Assembly (NCBI RefSeq): GCF_051401765.1
Contig: NW_027480432.1
Span: forward strand, 10,496,501-10,560,500
Direction: 5' to 3'
Origin: Calliopsis andreniformis
Taxonomy: Eukaryota > Arthropoda > Insecta > Hymenoptera > Andrenidae
DNA length: 64,000 bases
The position numbers and the translations under genes were made by a program. The notes under the pieces are model-generated. The model ran no database searches, was not told the origin of the DNA, and was given only the letters and a program-made list of their open reading frames with translations. How positions within the stretch are numbered: the first letter of the stretch is position 1; every line of letters begins with the position of its first letter. Positions 23,131 to 34,899 of this stretch are shown here, piece after piece.

Positions 23131-24183
23131 CTTGTCTGCTCTGCATCCTTTGAGACAAGATTGATTACAGAATATATGGGACACCTTTAATTGTAGAAAT
23201 AATTTTTTGTAATATAAGTTTCTCTTAGAATAGTGCTCTCATCCATCCCGTTTTTCTTGGAACAATTCTTCTTTTACTTTTTTTTTTTTTTTTTTGATAA
23301 AATGTTCTAGTGTCTCAAATTTATTTCAAATGTCCAGCTATTGTATAAAAATCTGTGGGTAAAGAAGTTTATTCCATTTTCAGTATAACCTTATAGGAAT
23401 ACTCCTGGTGGCTAATTCGCAAGACATTGTTGACAAATTTTTGTTACGACGTTGGCAATACTTATGATAGGCCTGCTTTAACCATTGTAATGACTCATTT
23501 CAAGGATTTCTCTTGTCCAAATATCCGAAGAAGAAACCTTTTTGAACAGATTCATAAATCTGATACATATTCTGATGAATTTAAAATATAATCTTGACTA
23601 TTGTGTATTTTTTTAAAAATGCGATTTTTCTAGTTAAGTATGTTTGTGATTTATAATTCTTTGTTAAAGTGGAATTTATGCTAATTAATGTATGTATTTT
23701 TATACCAGTATCGTATTTCAAGTGCAACATATAATTATCTTTCATTTTATAAATTTCTAACGTGTACCGTCTTTTTAAAAAAATGTCCTAGGTTTCTTAA
23801 GTAAAAATTTGAAAATATCCAAATTTTTAAAAAGAAACATTATGGGAACCCTGTTTTAAAATGGGATATTGCAGAGTTAGCTTTCCTCAAGATATTACTA
23901 TATGTATAAGCGAGAAAATAATTGAAAATTGAAAATAATAAAAATTACTTATAAATTATTTATTTTATTCTGTTTTTATGAGTCGCTAAAATTGTATACA
24001 TATGTAATATGGGAACAGTACTCAAGAAACAATATTGTATGCTCTAAAAAGAATGTATAACTAGTAACATGACCTAAAATTGGTTCTATGCAAACCCACC
24101 AGGTCTACGATTAGTCAAATTCGTAATGCATTTGTTAGAGCTTAATGTACATACGGTAAAAATCCGTCATATAGCATAAAGGC
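23131..24183. other. AT-rich stretch without recognisable gene
   Basis: Only simple features are seen: the T19 run at 23278-23296, and a small hairpin at 23803-23828 with AAAAATTTG pairing to CAAATTTTT. Confidence 0.5.
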
Positions 24184-24304
24184 GTCTTTAAGACGTCTAG
24201 AGTACGGGAATAAGACGTTCAGACCTAAAATAGACGTAAAATGAACGTCTTGAAGACGTTCAGACCTAAAACAGACGTAAAATGAACGTCTCGAAGACGT
24301 TCAG
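24184..24304. repeat. 41-bp GACGT-rich tandem repeat (2.3 copies)
   Basis: Two 41-bp units (24212-24252 and 24253-24293), each starting AAGACGTTCAGACCTAAAA and ending AATGAACGTCT, differ at two positions. A third partial unit follows to 24304. Each unit contains inverted GACGT/ACGTC blocks and can fold. An upstream CGTCTTTAAGACG palindrome (24183-24195) belongs to the same style. A related, more degenerate segment occurs at 56262-56490 in the opposite orientation. Confidence 0.9.
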
Positions 24305-26798
24305 TGATATCTGATAATTATCTGAACTGGTTGGGAATAAGACATTCGAATAAGTGGATGATTCAACTAATAGGATCTGATACTCGTATAACTGGATTTC
24401 TACTACTTACTATCTACTATGTATTATGTTCAAATACATGCAGTAATAACTCTGACCATTTAAATTACCCATGTTCACGACCTTTAGAGCTATAAAACAG
24501 AGAGGGGAAGTGTAATTTGCAAATATTTTGTAATCTAATTACTTTCTATTCCTTAGCAAAATACATAACCTTTAATATAAAGTTTCTATGGACTTCTTAA
24601 TTATAAGATCTTCCACATTATAAAACATTGGAAATTGGCAATATTTAACTCTGACTGCTTCAATCCATCTTATTAAATCATTTATGCTGTTCAAAGCATC
24701 AGCAGTACTAGCAATCGATTCTTCATTTTTTTTACCATTTTCTTTGCTGTTTGTTTATGTACGAGTTATGAGCTAGACAACATATTTGGCAAACCAGGAA
24801 TTGCAACGATATTAGTTTGGACAAATGCAGTTCGAAAAGCTGGAGTCCTACTGTATATTTTGTCCATGTGTATTACATCTATTAGGTTGTCGTAATTTGC
24901 ACTTGCGATATCCTTAATTGAGAAAAAAAGAATTTATGTGACAATCTAATATTAAGTATACCTTAAATTACACATTTGGATTATGAAACGTGAAGGGGGT
25001 ATTTCCACCTGGAGACTTAATCACGTGTGAAATGTCTGAGAATGTTTCTTCCACGAAACTATGACGCATAGCGTTTTCAAATCATCCACGCAGATTTATT
25101 TATACTTAATGGGTATTCCATAATATGTATCTTAGGTCACAACATGTAACTCTCTACCATCTTAAATAAATATTGCACAAGCAGTGAGGTCTCGTTAAAA
25201 AACCATGTCAAACAATTCGTGGCATCGTAAGTAACAAATAGCATAATAATTTTAATATTCCTTTAACGAATATTCCCTTGAAATATGTTAGAGTTTGATT
25301 CATCTTTAACATTCTGGTATAATAAGGCATAAGTGTGTTAAGACTAAACCCTGGCAATGAACCTAATTGTTCTAACTGACAATGAGTGGCTTTGTTGAAG
25401 TCTCGAACAATCTTAACCTTACCTACATTCAAGAGACATATGCATTCTCTACTCTTGCGTTTTTAGCGTGATTTCTACGGAAAGAAGCACATAGTCTTGG
25501 CTTTGTTCGTCTTGACAAACGCTTATAGTCGAGTGGAATTACAAAAACATTTTCTTAAGAGTACCGTTGACCCAGAGGACTTCAGCGTCATTTTCAGGTT
25601 TCTTTCATTGCCTTCAAGTGTTCTGGAGAGTACATTTTGTTCTGTACTGCATAATTTAATTGAGATATTTAAGACTCCTGTGAAAGGTGCCTCGAAGACA
25701 CTATCCCTAACTATGGTTGCCATGATTGCTATTGTCGGATTCTACACGACATCACAACGCTATCTATATCTGTAATGACGATTATGAAAAGATAAGGAAA
25801 ATCAATGAGTAAATATACAGTATGCTTCCCTTCATGTATTAAAACAGGAACAAAAAAACTGGAAACAAGGAGATTAGATAAAATTTAATTCGCTTTGCAC
25901 ATACACTGCTTTTTTAGTTATCCTATATAATAATATTGATAATAAATAAAGCGAACTTATGTAGACATAGCATTTATATATATATGTATATACTATCTGA
26001 AAATTTCTGAATACAATTGTGAATTATTAAAATTTGCCTTTTAAAGAGGTTGCAACGAACAGTCTTCATTAAAATTTTCATCGAGTTCTTAAGAATTTAA
26101 CAATATTATTTCTCTTATTGTTTCTTTATTAAGAAATGTATAATTTATTATTGATTATTAATATTTATCTCTTTCATTTTTTGTATTACTTTATAAAAAC
26201 TGCCTTTAATTTGAACATTTCATTTTAATTAAGAGATATTTTTCGTTAAAAATGTTGAAAAAGTATTAAATTTGAGTCAATAGCGGAAAGGAATTTGTAT
26301 GTCTTTGAACCATATGTCTGTCCTTATTAGTCTGAATCTGCTGTGCTCCTTCGACAGATTATATTGATTTCGTGCTTCTTCCTCGAGAAAATTGAATTTG
26401 AATGTCAGTCGAGTACGAGTGCACTAAAATAGAGTTATAGGCGCCTGAGGGGTTCGTAAGGATAAATGAAACACTCATAATCAGACGTGACCGTGATTAT
26501 GATAGACCAGAATCGTTCGCCTTGACTCTTTGTATTTTTCGAGTGTCCAGAGCTTATACTGAGTCAAAATCTAAACTAAATTCTTTCGAAAACAGTATAC
26601 GTACGTTAAGAGAAAAGTTAAACAGTACGAACTTGTGTGAAAGAGATGTTACGCTACATCACGAATAAATAATGTGACTAATCACAGACATAAAAAAATA
26701 TTTACTACATAGAATCAACTCCAGAATGTATTAGAAACAATCCATTTGTGTTAAACATCGTTCATCTTAAACAAATTACTTGAATTTAAGCTAGCAGT
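24305..26798. other. Gene-free stretch; one unassigned frame at 25497-25775
   Basis: No gene is supported. A 92-codon plus frame at 25497-25775 opens with a TTG codon, is not preceded by a clear start and has no known domain; a 66-codon minus frame overlaps it. I regard both as fortuitous. The segment 26280-26660 is slightly GC-richer and otherwise unremarkable. Confidence 0.45.
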
Positions 26799-27098
26799 TA
26801 ATACTACAGTATAATATACCAAATAGTATAATATACTAATATAATAGTATAATATACCAAATAGTATAATATACCAATATAATAGTATAATATACCAAAT
26901 AGTATAATATACTAATATAATAGTATAATATACCAAATAGTACAATACACTAATATAATAGTATAATATGTATACTAGTATAATAGTATAATATGTATAC
27001 TAGTATAATAGTATAATATGTATACTAGTATAATAGTATAATATGTATACTAGTATAATAGTATAATATGTATACTAGTATAATAGTATAATATACCA
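26799..27098. repeat. AT minisatellite with 38-bp then 25-bp units
   Basis: The first half repeats a 38-bp unit (starts at 26838, 26876, 26914 and 26952) built from AATATAATAGTATAATATAC plus CAAATAGTATAATATAC. From 26971 the array switches to a 25-bp unit beginning TATACTAGTATAATAGTATA, repeated five times. The 12-bp TATACTAGTATA inside it is a perfect palindrome. Both units share AATAGTATAATAT, so the second probably arose from the first by loss of one sub-block and amplification. The 64-codon minus frame over it is only translated repeat. Confidence 0.95.
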
Positions 27099-28009
27099 AA
27101 AATAATGAATATATAACCAGTTAATACAAAATTATTCTTGAATTGTAAAACCTAAAAAGTGGGCTTGATTCAGGTTTAAACCTTCATAATAAACTTAATC
27201 TCCTAGTAAAACTTTGTCATTATGGTATTACCTCGATAGATGTTCATCGCTTGCAATCAGTCACATACACAAGGAATGTAAGAAACTGACTTCTAACTGT
27301 GTAACTTCTTATAAGAAAAATTAACACCATAATAGCTTAAATTTGTCTTTTCGAAGTCGAGGACAAGAAGAAAATAGTTTCAAGAAAATTTGAATGTCTA
27401 TCGAACTTGTATCGAGACAGTACTGTACACTTTCATTTTACATATTACTTCACTTATCCTAAGCTACATATACTTATTGCACTCTAATTTCTTTTTTTTT
27501 TATATTTCATTACTATCACATTCCTCACTCTACTGTTTTAATATCTAAATTTCCCTTTTCAACCAACTTCTATCACACTCTTCCTTATTTCCACATCTAG
27601 CTCTTGTTAACAACTTTTAACTTCCAAAAAAGAGTAACAAAAAATTCATTCCACGCTTCAACATCTTTCAAAAAGCACCTTACAACTATACTTGTGAATG
27701 GACATTACTTATCAGAAGTGCCAACTAGACCTTGGTTAAGGTAGTGGTTATAGGATCTGTAGCCCTAGTTCTCGTCTTCTAAGAGGCTTTATTTCTTCCA
27801 AACAAATTTCTGTAGACACTTAAGGCAACAATTATTTTCGATTCATTAATAGTTTCCATCAAAAGTCACCTATACTACAGAGCACTGATGTTTATGTACG
27901 TACTCTAATGTACTCTGGCCAAAGGACTAAGAATAATTATCCTTTATAAAATCCTCTCTAAAAGGGGGCAACAACCTTAATCCATCCCTGGCAATTACGA
28001 TTCCAAAGG
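27099..28009. other. AT-rich stretch without recognisable gene
   Basis: Nothing assignable is seen. Pyrimidine-rich sequence runs from about 27480 to 27620. Confidence 0.5.
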
Positions 28010-28460
28010 GACACAAATTTTCGCTTGCTTTCCACACTGTTGCGTGACAATTAGTCAATAGCTATTACCAAATCAACGACTGTAAGTACATGCGGACCGA
28101 TAAAACGGTCCACGCGAAGGTATTACGTTACGCCCACGTAATAAACGGCGTTAACGCGAGAATGTTAAGAGCTAATGGACCAACTTCCCGGACACGACGA
28201 GTTTCAACACCCGCAGCGAATCCTCTGGCAATGACATTGCCGTCTGTCACGTCGTCGACGCTAAGCAATTCCTCGTTTTCATCCCGCTCTATTAACTATT
28301 TCTATTATTTCAACTGTTACGTTGCGTCGTCGCGTTATCAATTGTATCTGGTCGTGAAGTGCATTACTATTATTGTAACAAACGTTTGTTCAATTCTACC
28401 TATCGCTCCACACGCTAGAATTTACTGTTGCAAAGAGATTGTATCGATTGAATAAAGACT
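28010..28460 (+). promoter_or_regulatory. CpG-rich island with unassigned 121-codon frame
   Basis: A CpG-rich block (GCGGACCGATAAAACGGTCC is a near-palindrome at 28092-28111) contains a donor-like CTGTAAGTAC at 28080-28089. A plus frame of 121 codons (28090-28455) starts just after the donor-like site. It is Ser/Thr/Arg-rich at first, then has a Tyr/Phe-rich and a moderately hydrophobic part. I recognise no family, and composition alone could keep it open. It may be conserved regulatory DNA, a noncoding first exon, or, less likely, a small orphan protein. Confidence 0.3.
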
Positions 28461-29668
28461 CCATGTGCAGGAGGACAAGAAGCGAATGTTGAGGTAGCTC
28501 TGATAGCAGGTTTAGACTTAGCATCTTGTAATTTTTTACGAAAAGAGAACATGACTTGTCAATAAAATAGTGGAGCCTTGCGATTAGTTAATAACATGAA
28601 ATGCTTGTGGTTATCTCTAGACTTAGACAGTGACTCATGGAATTGATCAAGTACTGGACCAAAAAATTGTTAATTTCTGACTTTGAATTTTTGACACTTT
28701 TTGGATACCAACTATCTTCACTTTCCAATCTATTTCTTAGTGTAGGAATATATTCGTGGAAATTCAACTGAAGAATGTTAAAGTAGAGGATTCACCCTTT
28801 AAAATAATATCAGGGAGGTTAATGTACCTACATACTTCTTTTCACGAAGCGACAGCAATTAAAAAATGGACGATATCTTGGTTCAGTGGAATGTTTCCTC
28901 GATATAAGTTTACTACTCTGAATAACAAAAATGAAACATACAATCTTCTTCCTCTTTTTCAGTAAATTTATTATCAAATTTTGAATAACTTTGAATTTCT
29001 AGTTAACTCGTCAAATTCTTCTTCTGTTTCATATGGATTTGTCAAGACATTTGTCTGTACACCATTAATAAAAATGATTTATCTTATACTTATCAAGATT
29101 TTCATCTTTTCAATTCTGATATACAAAAAAAAACCTTTTACCTACCAAATACGATAAAAAACAGGAAATCGATAAAGATGGACTTATCAAGTTCTTCTTC
29201 TGTGGTCTTCATATGCACACATCGAAACTTGGTAAACGCGCATTTTCTACGTACGTGATCGTAAAGGAATCACAATACAAAGAGCTGGACTACAGAGGGT
29301 TATAATAGCAGTGGTGATGAATTTTTTATAATAAGTGAATAGTACATTTACAGTTTCAGTTTACAGTACAGTTTCTTTATAACGTAATTCTTTTAGGATT
29401 ACATGCATGAAAAATGCATGGTTTAGTATTCCTTTTTTGGAACTTATACCACTTTTTTAGTCTTATTTGTGACAAGACAAATAAAAAACTATTAACTTCA
29501 ATTAATATTTGGGGTACACATAAATTGTCAACCTTTCGTAGATAAGTAAACTAAAGCAGCATATTTTTATGAGAAAGAAATTGAAAATTTATCAAAGAGG
29601 TAACAAAAGGTCGTGGATAATGATAAGGATTGTATAACAGATTAGATAAATATTGAACAAAATTTGGA
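28461..29668. other. AT-rich stretch without recognisable gene
   Basis: No gene is seen. A small palindrome, CATGCATGAAAAATGCATG at about 29403-29421, is the only structure noted. Confidence 0.5.
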
Positions 29669-29674
29669 CATATA

Positions 29675-29790
29675 TACAGGGTGAAAATTATAAAGCGTTA
29701 CAGACGAATATCTCCAAAAATATTGATTACAAGCAAAAGTATTTCAGACGAAAGTTGTTCGAATTATAATATTCATTTTAGAGTTTGAAA
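29675..29790. mobile_element. One-sided TACAGGGTG-type transposon end
   Basis: The segment begins ATATACAGGGTGAAAATTAT and continues GCGTTACAGACGAATATC, the style of a TA-flanked mariner-type terminus. I found no matching opposite end, so only a truncated relic is claimed. Confidence 0.35.
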
Positions 29791-31871
29791 CATATATCTC
29801 ATTAATTTTATTTCTTCAGCTGTTCCTATAAAAATATGCGTTCACATAAACATCCATAGTCTAGTTACAAAAGAATATGATTTCAAATTACAAAGAAGAG
29901 AATATTTAGAGCCTTAGAATGAAAACTAAATGAGATGCTATGCATTTATCGTGCATGTTTACTGTTTAGCTATTAAAAGGAAAAACAACCATACTAATAC
30001 ATAATCAATACTGTTACAAGGTAACAGCAAACAAGTATGTTCACAATGTTACGTGCATCCTCCATAATTACACCCCCCTTTTCCCTTTGCCTTTCATGAC
30101 CTTATGTTTTTTTCACGTGCAACCGAATGAACTGTGGACATTATTATGCACATAAGAACAGTGCACTTGGCCTTCCAACATCCACCACTGATTAATTTAT
30201 AGTCATTACGTGATGCAGAAGCTTTGTCAGCAAAATTAAAGACATTAGCGTGGACAAAAAAAATTTTAGTACATCTAGATATATAATACGCAATATATCA
30301 AATATTATATTTATACTTATAGAGAAAGAGAAATTCACAAAGTAAAATAACTGTAACTTTGGACTGGAATAATCATGCTACTCTTGTACATAGGTTTACT
30401 TTGGGCAATTTTCTAATTTCATATAAGAGCAAATGGCAAATATAGTTCCTTCCTTTAACACTGGCAGATATAAAGAAATGAGAATCCTCACCCTAAGAAT
30501 AATTACACCCAAAAATATTGTCACATTTTGACAAATTTGTTAGGCTCCTATACACTTAATGCATAAATAATTAGTATAAATTTAATTATTTAGAGCTGTG
30601 AAAAAATAAATTTTAAATCGTACAAAAGAAGGTTAAAAAATGTATTATACTTTACACAGTTCACTCCCGCGCCCCTTTAAAGAAAGAAAGGTTTTTTGAT
30701 TCGCTCCTATTCTCTAAAAGATTTGAATCTCATTTTCATAAAAACAACGTGAAACATTTGCCTCCATTTCGGTAGATGCACGCATAAGTGTTTACATAAT
30801 AGACAGAAACGATTTTAATTGTTGCAGATTTGCATGAAAAATCAGCAACAAACTTTAGATAAAGCGAACTGTTACTGAAGAAATAAGCTCCATCAACAAT
30901 TAACGGAGTCTCATTAGTGGCTTTCCATTCATTTCCGTTTCGATGTTAAAAATCCTGATAATTGGTATCATAACATTTGTTGTTTCACATTCTCTAAAAG
31001 GAAGAATGCACGCAGCAAAGACAAAAAGCGCATTATGCAACATGAATTACGAAAGAGTAGTTAAGCTAACGAGAGTTTCGCATTAGCATTACAACGACGC
31101 TACGTATCGTCTGGGTATAAATGTCCACAGTTTACATACTGTTTCCTCGTCGCCGTTAAAGATACGTTTGCTCAGGTTGCAGTTTGTTTGTGTAACCAGA
31201 TGAATCATTTTTTATTAATCGTAAATTATTTTAACGGAGTTCCCCTAATTTTAGAATTAACTGAACAAACTGAAACTGAATGAAATTAATAAATGCAGTT
31301 AACAGATTGATGAATAGTCTAATAACCTGGTAATTCTAATTTAATTTTACAGTTGACAAGATGGGGTGTATTTTATGTGATCTTTTAATTTATAAAAAGT
31401 AATATAATATTATAAAGAGTATTACAAAAGCAATTTAAAAGTTATTATAAAAACTACTTTTTGTATATCCATTCAAGACTTCAAACAGTTTAAATTATTC
31501 AGCTCCAACATCGTCAAACAGTTTCAATCAGTTCGTATAATTGTAAACACTTCGAAGACAAAGGTGTAGAAATAAGCCAATTTTGAAATAATAGAAATTC
31601 TTCAATATTAAACTGTATTTATTCAAACAAAAATCAAGAAAATTGATTATTTTTGCAATAGTTAAGGATTCCACGTCTTCTAAGCTGCTATTTTGCATAA
31701 GATTTTCAACATATACATTTTTCATATCCCAAACCAGAATGCATTTTCATCACTACTTCCGCTTACTATTTTAGCTTGTATAAAATTTATATGCATGGTA
31801 TATCCGTCATTATTATCTATCATTTTTCTCGCAAAGAAACATATTTACATATACCGCATATACTTGACACT
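29791..31871. other. Gene-free stretch
   Basis: No gene or paired element ends were found. The 30770-31200 part is slightly GC-richer; it carries no convincing frame. Confidence 0.5.
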
Positions 31872-31990
31872 ATGACACACTGTCTAGTTACTGATACAAT
31901 ATCAGTGTGTCATTTGACCCCTGATGAAGCTGGGTGCAACGTTTGCAAAACGTTGGGAAAACTCTTTCAAAAGGAAACGGCTGACACCCG
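31872..31990 (+). repeat. Competing hairpins next to a retroelement-tail-like motif
   Basis: ATGACACACTG (31872-31882) pairs perfectly with CAGTGTGTCAT (31903-31913). The inner ACTGATA/TATCAGT hairpin (31890-31906, CAA loop) overlaps the right arm, so the two folds exclude each other. Immediately after comes CCTGATGAAGC, followed by an 8-bp stem CAACGTTT/AAACGTTG (31937-31955). The CTGATGAAG plus AAACGTTGG arrangement is familiar from the tails of Penelope-like and other retroelements. The pairing is seen; the retroelement link is recalled from general knowledge and is uncertain. Confidence 0.4.
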
Positions 31991-32149
31991 TAAACGTCAA
32001 CAATAGTGACTCTACGATGCAGGGACATGAAAGCCCCAAATCATTGACTTTTTATAATTCAATCATTTAAGAACGTTCTGTGTATCTTTGAACATACAAG
32101 CTAGAGCTGTGATTAGACGTCTTTTATGTATTTTTGTGCGATGCTAATT

Positions 32150-32341
32150 TTATCGGGATAGCATCTCTAGTTTGAATTTTACTGTATTCTCAAAATCCAT
32201 GAGTTGTCTCACTGGTTCTAAATATTTTGTAATAGGTATTTGTGATGATGAAAAATTCTTATTCATAGAAGTTTGCTTTTTGGATAATTCTTTTAGATAT
32301 AGATTTGACTTCATAGCTGAAGTCACTGGTAGAACTGACAA
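32150..32341 (-). pseudogene. Frame-shifted tail of the gag-like ORF1
   Basis: This 63-codon minus-strand frame lies about 40 bp past the stop of the gag-like frame and is in another register. It contains SSQIPITKYLEPVRQLMDF, a kind of sequence found in the C-terminal tails of the same insect ORF1 family. It has no good start codon of its own (the frame opens at TTG). The likely history is one continuous ORF1 broken by at least one small indel near 32342-32382. Chance similarity cannot be excluded. Confidence 0.45.
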
Positions 32342-32379
32342 AAATCATAACTTTAGTTTCACCTGGTGGTAGCATTTCC

Positions 32380-33090
32380 TCACTTAGGTCCATTGTTTCC
32401 TGAATCAACTGTTTCTGAAGCATTTGTTTCAGTTCCAGATTCGTTTAGTTTTACTTCAGTGGCTGAATCTTGCACACTCGGTTTTGTATTTCTGCAATCC
32501 TTAGCAGGGTGTCCTTCTTCTTTACAGAGGGAGCACATAAGTTCTTCTGTGTACACATACAGTTTTATCGAAAATATTCTACTATCGTCATTTACTTGCA
32601 ATACCTCTGGCAACTTTTTCACATCTTCTGATTCCACGTATACTTCTCTAGTGAAACTGTGAACATGTGCGTAACCTGGAGCAGTTATGCCTGCTTTAAC
32701 ATACATAACCTTTGAATTCAGTTTGATATTAAACTTTAAGAGTTCCTCTTCTAAAATAGTGGAAGGGATTGTAGGACACACGTAAAATAAAATAACTCGT
32801 TTAAATTTAGGTATCAGTGGTCGAATTTCCAGAGTGTGAGGTCCAATCTTTACCTTCGTTTGATCTGCGGTGAGCTTGTCTACTATTTCCCGAGTACTCA
32901 AGTATAGACATACTAAATGTCCATGGAATATACGTGACACGAACTGAATATTTGTAGGTAAAATTATTTTTCCTATTGCTACTACGTAGTCTTGCACAGA
33001 TAAGCCTTCAATGAAATCAAGAATTATTGCTTGCTTCTTTGTTGGACCCTGTATCTGTTGCACCATTAAGGCCATGTTTCCAGAAGACAC
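32380..33090 (-). CDS. Gag-like (ORF1) retrotransposon protein with CCHC knuckle
   Basis: A 236-residue frame with ATG start is uninterrupted and is by far the longest in the window. Residues about 13-35 (QGPTKKQAIILDFIEGLSVQ) and 50-70 (SRIFHGHLVCLYLS) match the N-terminal core of insect gag-like ORF1 proteins. The middle, about 85-160, forms the RNA-binding fold region (RPLIPKFKRVILFYVCPTIP, YVKAGITAPGYAHVHSFTRE). A zinc knuckle, CSLCKEEGHPAKDC (C-x2-C-x4-H-x4-C), lies at about 187-200. The C-terminus is polar and Ser/Thr/Glu-rich. Such proteins bind element RNA and form particles with it. No reverse transcriptase is adjacent, and the tail is frame-shifted, so the element is probably dead. 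It is most likely LINE-type; an LTR or Penelope origin is not excluded. Confidence 0.8.
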   Translation of the reverse strand: MSSGNMALMVQQIQGPTKKQAIILDFIEGLSVQDYVVAIGKIILPTNIQFVSRIFHGHLVCLYLSTREIVDKLTADQTKVKIGPHTLEIRPLIPKFKRVILFYVCPTIPSTILEEELLKFNIKLNSKVMYVKAGITAPGYAHVHSFTREVYVESEDVKKLPEVLQVNDDSRIFSIKLYVYTEELMCSLCKEEGHPAKDCRNTKPSVQDSATEVKLNESGTETNASETVDSGNNGPK

Positions 33091-33743
33091 TAAACTGCAA
33101 TAACACTTGTAATTCAGCTGCTTCTTTTGTATACATAAATGGAAACAAAACTAAATTTAAAGCTATGTGTAGTACTTCACGCACAGGACAGTTTCAATAT
33201 TTTATAACTTACAAATGAATCGGTGAGTTAGAGAACAGTACGAATCCACAATTGATCATATTCAAATAATTTCTGAGCTATATCTAGACCACAGAGTCAA
33301 AGTGTACCTTTCATAGCCACATTGGATCCAGTTTATCCGTGATTCTATTTTTTTCTACTCTAAGCCTTGAAGAAACCTGAAAAAATTCTAGGATGCTTAC
33401 TGAAATCTCCTTTTTAATGTATCATCGCTACTTAATTCATAGGATTAATTAGGATAACTAAAAGTTTGGAAGAAGTTTACAAAAAATCGAAATTCACTGG
33501 GCAAAATGGACCCAGTGTGCCCGCGGAAAGATAAGTCACACACAAAACAAGTAGACTTAGGACACGTTGGAACCAATGGATCAAATACCTCAAGACGTGG
33601 TTTTTGGACTTATACTGTTCTGCAATTTACTGATTCAAATATACTCGCAGTTACGGAATCTAAGCACGTCTTGCTTCGACGAAGACACAAGTTAAACTCC
33701 TCCGCTTTCATTAATATCTAGATAATATATAGATTTCAATTTC
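33091..33743. other. Gene-free stretch upstream of the gag-like frame
   Basis: This would hold the 5' untranslated part of the retroelement. Frames at 33027-33218 and 33506-33721 (plus) have no recognisable content and no other structure was found. Confidence 0.45.
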
Positions 33744-34171
33744 TTAACCGTTAACTGGTATGGTGGGGTCATAGCATTTATACTACCTCGCTTATAATAT
33801 TTCTTACGTAAGATAGCTACTTTTACATGGAATTTAGTATTGCATGGATATCAAGATCATTAAGGATAGATTGGTTCGGTTTTTTCTCTTACAGTTCGTC
33901 AAAGAGTTGGGCTTCCTTTAGATAGCATGTAATGGCTATTTTCTCTGTCTTGTTCACATTGTAAATGAACATTTTATGGTACACTGATACAAAATATGGA
34001 CTACGACTAACAAAACCAAAATCTGTGGAAAAGATATTACTGATTTACTTATGTGTACATAATGATGAACTGAGAATCTGTGAATTCTCTGTTAATCATT
34101 TTTAATCATAAAATGGCAGTAATTCTAGAATATTACATTATAATACTGACACCATACCAGTTAAGACTTAA
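33744..34171. mobile_element. TTAA-flanked piggyBac-type MITE (428 bp)
   Basis: TTAA at 33744-33747 and 34168-34171 bracket inverted ends CCGTTAACTGGTATGGTG (left) and GTCTTAACTGGTATGGTG (right, minus strand). TTAA target duplications are diagnostic of piggyBac-superfamily insertion. The body has no transposase frame. The second TTAA inside each end makes the exact boundary slightly ambiguous. Confidence 0.75.
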
Positions 34172-34536
34172 AAAATTATCACGACCAATGTTTGTCAATA
34201 TAATATTATTTACTCTTTTTTAACACATCGTATGACTTCCCTAATCGTATGAATTGATACGATGATAATGAATCGTAATAAACTTACACCCTGACCACAC
34301 GCAACTTATCGCACGTTAATTTGACCACATTTTAATATTCGTAATTTCTTTTTCAAATATTCAAAAATTGCTTAGATTATCAAAGAAATTAAAGATATAA
34401 ATAAAATCTTCTACAATAAATTAACATATGAAAGTTATTATTGCTATGCTTGAAGAGAAAATAGAGTTGTCTAATACATGTGGACATACTGATTATCATG
34501 AAGGTCAGCAGAAGCTGACACTGAACTCATGTTTTC

Positions 34537-34790
34537 TTAACACTTTAACTGTCAGGTCACCCAAGTATGGATGATAATCCCTTTCACTCGTTTACGAATG
34601 ATACAAATTTACGCGATTACAAACGATGTTAACACGAATTTATGAAACAGATTATTGAAAAAAAAAAAAAGATAATTGTAAGCAGGGTAATAAAAAAAAT
34701 TAATTACGAACCATTTTTAGTGGAATTAATATTACTCTACGTATCGTGAGTTTCTGGTAGGTAAATATAACCTAACAATTAAAGTGTTAA
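34537..34790. mobile_element. TTAA-flanked piggyBac-type MITE (254 bp)
   Basis: TTAA at 34537-34540 and 34787-34790 enclose inverted ends CACTTTAACTGTCAGGT and, on the minus strand, CACTTTAATTGTTAGGT. An A12 run lies inside at about 34659-34670. It encodes nothing and depends on a transposase elsewhere. Confidence 0.8.
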
Positions 34791-34899
34791 AACATGTAAG
34801 AAATAAATCTTAATATTTATAAATTTTCTAAGGAAAATTAATTGAAACTACTAAGATTAGCATAAAAGTAGTAGCATTTTCTATATTTTTCAGCGTTTG

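Noticed and set aside
26751..26945. 64-codon minus-strand frame with repeating YYTI/WYI residues
   Set aside because: It is translation of the AT minisatellite.
31915..31965. Hammerhead ribozyme based on CTGATGA
   Set aside because: The expected stem directly after CTGATGA and the GAAAC element in the right register are missing.
32366..32662. 98-codon plus-strand frame
   Set aside because: It is antisense to the gag-like ORF1.
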